Of a DNA stretch of 5,877 nt, positions 1 through 3,714 are shown in pieces. The position numbers were made by a program, and so were the translations under genes. Under the pieces are notes generated by a model. That model made no database searches. It had not been told where the DNA came from and worked only from the letters and a program-made list of their open reading frames with translations. Source of the stretch: Planctomycetota bacterium. Its GTDB lineage: Bacteria > Planctomycetota > Planctomycetia > Pirellulales > Pirellulaceae. Position 1 is the stretch's first letter. Each line of letters begins with the position of its first letter. The DNA is taken from NCBI GenBank assembly GCA_019347795.1, contig JAHWKS010000405.1, positions 1 through 5,877 of the forward strand. Reading direction: 5' to 3'.

Positions 1-2
1 CG

Positions 3-80
3 TGTATTCCTGTGGAGCTCGAAGCCGCCTACGAGCGCACCTGCCGCGAGCACCGCATTCCGGCGGCGGCCTCGCCGTAG
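3..80 (+). CDS. C-terminal end of an unidentified protein (5' end outside window)
   Basis: Frame 3 is open from the window edge to a TAG at 78-80 and reads CIPVELEAAYERTCREHRIP followed by AAASP and the stop. Of its 25 sense codons, 20 end in G or C, as in the other genes here, and the Glu/Arg/Ala-rich helical composition followed by a short Ala/Pro tail looks like a natural protein end. The frame belongs to a gene that starts upstream of the window, so too little is left to name a family, and no function is proposed. The next gene starts 119 bases downstream with its own ribosome binding site, so the two may be separate units. The alternative is chance coding in GC-rich DNA. Confidence 0.5.
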   Translation, partial: CIPVELEAAYERTCREHRIPAAASP

Positions 81-130
81 GCACAAGCTCGCGCCGTCGC
101 CATTCCACGAAGTGGGCCCTTGCTCAAAGG

Positions 131-158
131 TTCATCATCACGGCCGATCGGGTATATT
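131..158 (+). promoter_or_regulatory. Weak sigma-70-like promoter candidate for the TPR/zinc-ribbon pair
   Basis: TATATT at 153-158 is a fair -10 box in otherwise GC-rich sequence. Sixteen bases upstream, TTCATC (131-136) matches only three of six positions of the -35 consensus. Transcription would begin near 165, giving a leader of about 35 bases. The call rests mainly on the -10 box. Read-through from the preceding gene is also possible, since I see no hairpin with a T-tract between 80 and 150. Confidence 0.3.
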
Positions 159-188
159 CGATCTCCGCGCATCTTCGATTCCTTGCTC

Positions 189-193
189 GGGAG
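189..193 (+). promoter_or_regulatory. Ribosome binding site that fixes the TPR protein start
   Basis: GGGAG lies six bases before the ATG at 200, which is standard spacing. This decides the start: the same frame is open all the way to the window edge, but the upstream part has no comparable site, reads as Arg/Ser-rich nonsense, and overlaps the previous gene end. Confidence 0.7.
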
Positions 194-199
194 TTCCCC

Positions 200-2818
200 A
201 TGGCTGAATTTGAAACGGACGATCTGGACGCCCGGCTGGAGGAGCTGGACGAGGCGTTTGACGATTTCGATGAGCGGTGCCTGTTCCGCTCCAGCGTGCG
301 AACGGCGGGCGAGATCTATCGGCTGGCCAAGAGCGGCGGGCGCGTGATCCCGTACCTCAATGCCGGTTTTAAGCTGATGAACGGCGCCCAGAGTCTGCTG
401 GCGCCGGACAAGGGACGGGATGCGGCCATCGAGGTCATCGGGATGCTCGAGAGCGAGGACCTCGCCCGCCGCATTCAGCCCGACTTCCCCGATGACGAGT
501 ACGCGATGACTGTCTCTTGGATGTCGGCCTGCGGATATGACAACCTCGCCAAGCACACGGCGATGATCAACGGCTACAACTCCGAGGGAATGCACGGCTG
601 CATCGCCGACGGGATCCAGGTCTGCCGCCGAACGGGGAAGCTGCGGTGCATCACCTGCTTTCGCGAGTACGCCTTCGACGTTTATCTGGCGGCCGATGAC
701 CTCGACATGGCGATCCACTTCGCCCGGCTCACCACCTCGATGCCGGAAGACGCCCCGGGAAGCGAGCGGCGATGGGTGGCGGCCAAGAACCTCGGCCGGG
801 CCTACCTGATTCTCGGCAAGTTGGACGAGGCGGAGGAGGCCGCGCATCAGGCGCTGTCGCTGTGCGAGTCGTATTTCCGGCCGCTGGACGCGCGGCTCGA
901 TTCGCAGGTGCTGCTGGAAGACGTGCTGCTCCTGGCGGGGCGGCATGAGGAGCTGTCGCGCCACATCGGCGCCAAGACGGCCCCGCGACAGTTACCGGAG
1001 GGGGAGTCTCCCGCCCACGATCTCGGCTGGGACCTGCGAGACGCCTTGGCCGCGTGTTGCGAAGGCCGGTACGACGACGCGATCCGCCTCCTCACGCACT
1101 GGGACCGCTGGCTCACCACGCAGAAATGTCTCGACCAATGGTTCGAGGTGCGGTTGCGGATGATCGCCGCGCACCGAATGGCGGGTTACCAGGCGAAGAT
1201 TGACGGACTTGCGCATCAGCTTGGAAGCAAGGCCAAAACCGCCAACGACTGGCTCACGCTGCGACGGCTCACCCGGCTCTTGGATCCGAGTGAGACGGTT
1301 TCGCCCGTGGCGACCGCGGCGCCGATCACCAGCGGTCCGTTTGCGTCGAAACAACCGGCCGTGTCCGCCGCATCGGGCGAAGCCGGCGAGCGCGATCTGG
1401 CGCAGGAATCGACGGCGATGGAGCAGCCGGCCTCGCACGAGGAAGCTGCCGCGACGGACGAGCAGGCGCCCACGCCGCTGGCGGCGAAGTTCGAGGAACT
1501 GGCCGAACGCTTAGATCAAGCCGGCGACGATGAAGAAGCTTTCCGCGCCGTCCGCCGCGATTTTCTGGCGATCGACCCGGCGTCGGTGACGGAGTTTTTC
1601 GACGCCGTGCGGCTGCTCCACCTGGCCCGCTTCGTGGTGGGAGATGGCGAGGATCGCGACCGGCTCTGGCAGTGGGCCGAGGCCGTCGCCGCCCGTCATT
1701 CGGAGAACGCGACCATTCTCAGCCTCGTGGCCGTGCTCGGCGACATCATTCGCGACGCCGGCGATCCCGAAGCAGACGAAGTGGTCGATCCCCAGCGAAT
1801 TGACGAGCTTCTCCGCCAGTCGCTGCGGCTCGATCCGGATGATCCCGCGAACTTCGCCCGGGCCGGCGGTTATTATCTGGAGATCGAGGAGCTGGGCGAG
1901 GCGGAGCGGTGTCTCTCGCGCGGATTTCGCCTCGCCCGCGACAACGGCTACCTGGCGACGCGGCTGGCGGAAGTCTACCGCTGCACCGATCGGCCGCGGG
2001 ATGCGCTGGCGGTGCTCGACATGGCGCTCCGCGAAGGCTGCGACGATCCCGGCGTGGCGTGGGAGGCGATGATGACCGCCCTCCTCTTGGATCAGTACGA
2101 CGCGCTGCTCACCTATGGCGATCGCTTCGAGGCGATGCAGCCGGGTCAGCAATGGACGCAGTATTATCGCGCCACGGCGCTGGTGGAGCTGGGCGAGTTG
2201 GAAGACGCGATCCAGGCCATCGAGGAGGAGGAGCGGCGCAGTCCCGAGCAGCGGTTGCACCTGAACATCCTGCGGGCGAGGATCGCGGCGCAGCAGAGCG
2301 ACGCCGCGTCTTTCCGCTCGCTGCTCACGGAGGTCCTCGAGACGCCGCTGCGGTCGATCGACTTCCTCACCTTCACCGGCTTGTGCCGCCTGTTTGAGAA
2401 GCTATGGATGGCGGCTCACTTCTTGCCGCCGGAGGACGACCTGCGAGTGCGGCTCAACGATCGGTTGCTCGCGGCGGGCCTGGCGCCGGATGACGCCTTC
2501 GAGGCGGTGCGGGAGGAAAACCCGAAGCATGAGGATGTGAACTTCTATCGCTGCACGCTGCTGCAGCCGCTTCGCGAAGATTGGCCCGGGTTTCCCGGCT
2601 GCCTGGCGGGCCAGGAAGGCTGGCAGGTCTATCATGCCGAGTGGGGCGTCCTGGCCCGCGACGAAGAGGAGGCGGCCGGATTGGCCCTTCCCTGGCAGGC
2701 GCGATGTTATCCGCAGCCGGCGGAGATCGAGAACATCGAGCTGGCCGATGAAGGATACACGGAGCACGTGGGGGTCGTCTGGCAGGGCTTCCGCTGGGGC
2801 GAAGGAGGCGAGGAGTGA
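200..2818 (+). CDS. Large two-part TPR (tetratricopeptide) repeat protein, 872 aa
   Basis: The protein has no signal peptide or membrane segment and is probably cytoplasmic. TPR helical repeats bind other proteins, so a scaffold role is likely but the partner is unknown. The N-terminal half starts with a very acidic stretch (about 6-25). It contains helical pairs, the clearest being at about 190-226 with NLGRAYLILGKLDEAEEAA, a good TPR core. Residues about 363-428 are an Ala/Glu/Thr/Pro-rich linker. The C-terminal half (about 430-730) begins with more helices and has TPR-like units at about 545-585, 585-620 and 650-683 (ATALVELGELEDAIQAIEEE). Residues about 737-872 form a different, Trp-rich end domain that I do not recognise. 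The start at 200 is supported by a GGGAG box. The stop overlaps the start of the zinc-ribbon gene by four bases, which points to coupled translation and a shared job. The protein contains no recognisable catalytic motif. Confidence 0.88.
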   Translation: MAEFETDDLDARLEELDEAFDDFDERCLFRSSVRTAGEIYRLAKSGGRVIPYLNAGFKLMNGAQSLLAPDKGRDAAIEVIGMLESEDLARRIQPDFPDDEYAMTVSWMSACGYDNLAKHTAMINGYNSEGMHGCIADGIQVCRRTGKLRCITCFREYAFDVYLAADDLDMAIHFARLTTSMPEDAPGSERRWVAAKNLGRAYLILGKLDEAEEAAHQALSLCESYFRPLDARLDSQVLLEDVLLLAGRHEELSRHIGAKTAPRQLPEGESPAHDLGWDLRDALAACCEGRYDDAIRLLTHWDRWLTTQKCLDQWFEVRLRMIAAHRMAGYQAKIDGLAHQLGSKAKTANDWLTLRRLTRLLDPSETVSPVATAAPITSGPFASKQPAVSAASGEAGERDLAQESTAMEQPASHEEAAATDEQAPTPLAAKFEELAERLDQAGDDEEAFRAVRRDFLAIDPASVTEFFDAVRLLHLARFVVGDGEDRDRLWQWAEAVAARHSENATILSLVAVLGDIIRDAGDPEADEVVDPQRIDELLRQSLRLDPDDPANFARAGGYYLEIEELGEAERCLSRGFRLARDNGYLATRLAEVYRCTDRPRDALAVLDMALREGCDDPGVAWEAMMTALLLDQYDALLTYGDRFEAMQPGQQWTQYYRATALVELGELEDAIQAIEEEERRSPEQRLHLNILRARIAAQQSDAASFRSLLTEVLETPLRSIDFLTFTGLCRLFEKLWMAAHFLPPEDDLRVRLNDRLLAAGLAPDDAFEAVREENPKHEDVNFYRCTLLQPLREDWPGFPGCLAGQEGWQVYHAEWGVLARDEEEAAGLALPWQARCYPQPAEIENIELADEGYTEHVGVVWQGFRWGEGGEE
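2804..2808 (+). promoter_or_regulatory. Ribosome binding site for the GTG-started zinc-ribbon gene
   Basis: GGAGG sits inside the last codons of the TPR gene, six bases before the GTG at 2815. It supports the non-ATG start and the four-base GTGA overlap: ribosomes finishing the TPR protein would be placed to restart here. Confidence 0.75.
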
Positions 2819-3264
2819 GCAGCCCGCCCGGCGAAGGCTCTCCGCCTCCCCCCGCGGAAAACCATTGTCCCGAGTGCGGCGCCGAACTGCCCCCCGGCGC
2901 CGTGCTCTGCGTCGCCTGCGGATTCGACCTGAAAGAAGGCCGCCAATTAGAGACGGTCCGCGAGCCGGAAGTCACCGAGCCGCCGGCGGAGCGGCCGGAG
3001 TACCGGATTCCCGATCTCTCGCTGGCGGCCACCGAGCGAAAGAAGGAGCTGGAAAAAACCCTCAACCTGGAGACCCGCATCTTTTGGCTCGAGGAGCAAG
3101 TGCGCGACCTGCAGCGCCGCGTGAGCGGCACCCGCCTCACCGCCCCCGAGTTCTCGACAAGGATGTTCGCCGTGCTGGGCCTGTGGCTGGTCGGCTTCCT
3201 CGCCATCGCCTTCTGCTTCGGCGCCCTGGGCGCCCTGCTGTGGGTGACGATCGTAGGCGTGTGA
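2815..3264 (+). CDS. Small zinc-ribbon protein with coiled coil and C-terminal membrane anchor, 149 aa
   Basis: After a Pro-rich start, residues 18-36 form a zinc ribbon: Cys18, Cys21, Cys32 and Cys35 in a CPEC-X10-CVAC arrangement that should bind one zinc ion. An acidic, Pro-rich spacer follows (about 46-66). Next is a charged helical segment (about 70-104), probably a coiled coil able to mediate pairing. A hydrophobic stretch at about 118-147, ending two residues before the C terminus, is one long or two short membrane helices. There is no signal peptide, so the zinc ribbon most likely faces the cytoplasm with the protein anchored by its tail. This layout is frequent in planctomycetes, but the function is unknown to me. 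The gene overlaps the TPR gene by GTGA with a good GGAGG box, so the two are probably made together; the TPR protein may be recruited to the membrane by this partner (inference). Confidence 0.88.
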   Translation: MSSPPGEGSPPPPAENHCPECGAELPPGAVLCVACGFDLKEGRQLETVREPEVTEPPAERPEYRIPDLSLAATERKKELEKTLNLETRIFWLEEQVRDLQRRVSGTRLTAPEFSTRMFAVLGLWLVGFLAIAFCFGALGALLWVTIVGV

Positions 3265-3430
3265 TATCGAGATTCACCGAATCGAAAGACTGATCGTCGA
3301 TAGCCGACAAATCCTACTGGATCGCTGGAAAGAATTCTTCAACGGTTGGCCTTTCCGAACGAGGCCTCCGAAAAGACGCGGCTCCGAGAGGCCGCGTTCA
3401 AAAAAACTTGCGACGACTTGGCCCGTTTGA
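3263..3430 (+). pseudogene. Probable relic of a DUF4160-like protein C terminus
   Basis: This frame has a stop at 3254 and no ATG, GTG or TTG start before the similarity, so it cannot be an intact gene. Its first 29 codons (3263-3349) read as a helical stretch containing IERLIVDSRQILLDRW and then KEFFNG. From memory, this resembles the end of DUF4160 proteins, which typically finish with a helix of the form I-x-x-LV-x(6)-LL-x-x-W-x-E-[FY]-F. DUF4160 proteins are small and often occur with DUF2442 partners in toxin-antitoxin-like pairs. After 3349 the reading becomes Arg/Lys/Pro-rich and runs through the hairpins to a TGA at 3428-3430, which is not family-like. I see no N-terminal DUF4160 part and no DUF2442 partner. 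The alternative is a chance helical reading; no search was run. Confidence 0.35.
3348..3397. terminator. Two adjacent hairpins, terminator-like mainly for minus-strand transcription
   Basis: The stronger hairpin pairs ACGCGGC (3376-3382) with GCCGCGT (3391-3397). An alternative fold adds CTC/GAG around a CGA loop with one bulged G. Just upstream is a weaker hairpin, GGCCT (3348-3352) with AGGCC (3362-3366). On the + strand the strong stem is followed by TC and then seven A, so it lacks the U-tract of an intrinsic terminator. On the minus strand it is followed by CTTTTC, a short U-tract, and preceded by seven U. The element lies about 85-130 bases after the zinc-ribbon stop and could still end that transcript by pausing or with Rho. 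The hairpins are directly visible; the terminator role is inferred. Confidence 0.45.
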
Positions 3431-3529
3431 TCCGTGTCCCAACTCGCGTGTCTGAACAAAGTTACATCGCGGCGCCGGAGTAGCGTCACGACGCAAGTTA
3501 CGCACCCCCCAAGAAAAGTCGCCAAACTC

Positions 3530-3560
3530 TTGACATATTGAACATATACATGTGTATAAT
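3530..3560 (+). promoter_or_regulatory. Sigma-70-like promoter of the restriction-modification gene
   Basis: A perfect -35 box TTGACA (3530-3535) and a perfect -10 box TATAAT (3555-3560) are separated by 19 bases, two more than optimal. Transcription would start near 3567. The boxes lie in an AT-rich island (3524-3564, about one quarter G+C) that stands out sharply from its surroundings. The long spacer suggests a promoter that is weak alone, or that depends on a regulator changing DNA geometry. The spacer also contains an imperfect tandem repeat, TGACATAT (3531-3538) followed by TGAACATAT (3539-3547). Confidence 0.7.
3545..3558. promoter_or_regulatory. Palindromic operator-like site over the -10 box
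   Basis: TATACA (3545-3550) and TGTATA (3553-3558) are perfect inverted repeats around a two-base TG centre. The right arm covers the first four bases of the -10 box, where a bound dimeric repressor would block RNA polymerase. Restriction-modification and toxin-antitoxin promoters are often controlled by small helix-turn-helix proteins binding such sites. No regulator gene is present in this window, so the binder is unknown. AT-rich sequence forms short palindromes easily, so function is not certain. Confidence 0.4.
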
Positions 3561-3566
3561 ATAGGC

Positions 3567-3714
3567 GGCTTAACCAGCGCCCGCCTTCTCCGTGGCCGGA
3601 TTGCATATCCGTCTCGGCCAGTTCGGCCGATTTCCCCTCCCCTCGCCCCGTCGTCGCCGCGCACGGTAAACTGCGGCCGCCGGGCGCCCCGTTACGCGTC
3701 TGATTCCTCATTCC
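3567..3714 (+). other. Long, hairpin-prone 5' leader of the restriction-modification gene
   Basis: If transcription starts near 3567, about 148 bases precede the ATG at 3715. Two small hairpins are visible: CGGAT (3597-3601) with ATCCG (3607-3611), and TCGGCC (3614-3619) with GGCCGA (3625-3630). A third pair, GGCGG (3564-3568) with CCGCC (3581-3585), straddles the predicted start. A pyrimidine-rich tract follows at about 3631-3660. There is no purine-rich ribosome binding site just before 3715, so initiation may be inefficient or use another mechanism. I recognise no riboswitch class. The leader may be unstructured filler; its role is inference. Confidence 0.3.

Noticed and set aside
2..199. 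Extension of the TPR protein upstream to the window edge
   Set aside because: The frame is open, but it reads as Arg/Ser/His-rich sequence unlike the acidic N terminus after 200, overlaps the end of another gene, and the GGGAG box points to ATG 200.
1511..2260. Minus-strand open frame opposite the TPR gene
   Set aside because: The + strand shows TPR repeats throughout; the antisense product is compositionally biased and lacks a ribosome site.
3330..3339. Ten-base palindrome AAGAATTCTT
   Set aside because: Isolated and short, it falls inside the DUF4160-like reading where it simply encodes Lys-Glu-Phe-Phe; no promoter or second copy is nearby.
3459..3500. Repeated AAGTTAC and a GCGT-CACG-ACGC inverted repeat in the gap
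   Set aside because: Only two short copies about 35 bases apart and a four-base stem; too little to call a repeat element, attachment site or CRISPR. No CRISPR, tRNA, rRNA or insertion sequence was seen anywhere in the window.
3592..3669. Possible 25-codon leader peptide (GTG start, ending in four Arg, Ala, Arg, then TAA)
   Set aside because: It is in the leader and in frame with the main gene, and the Pro/Arg-rich end is suggestive, but there is no ribosome binding site and no ATG; length and composition are expected by chance in GC-rich DNA.
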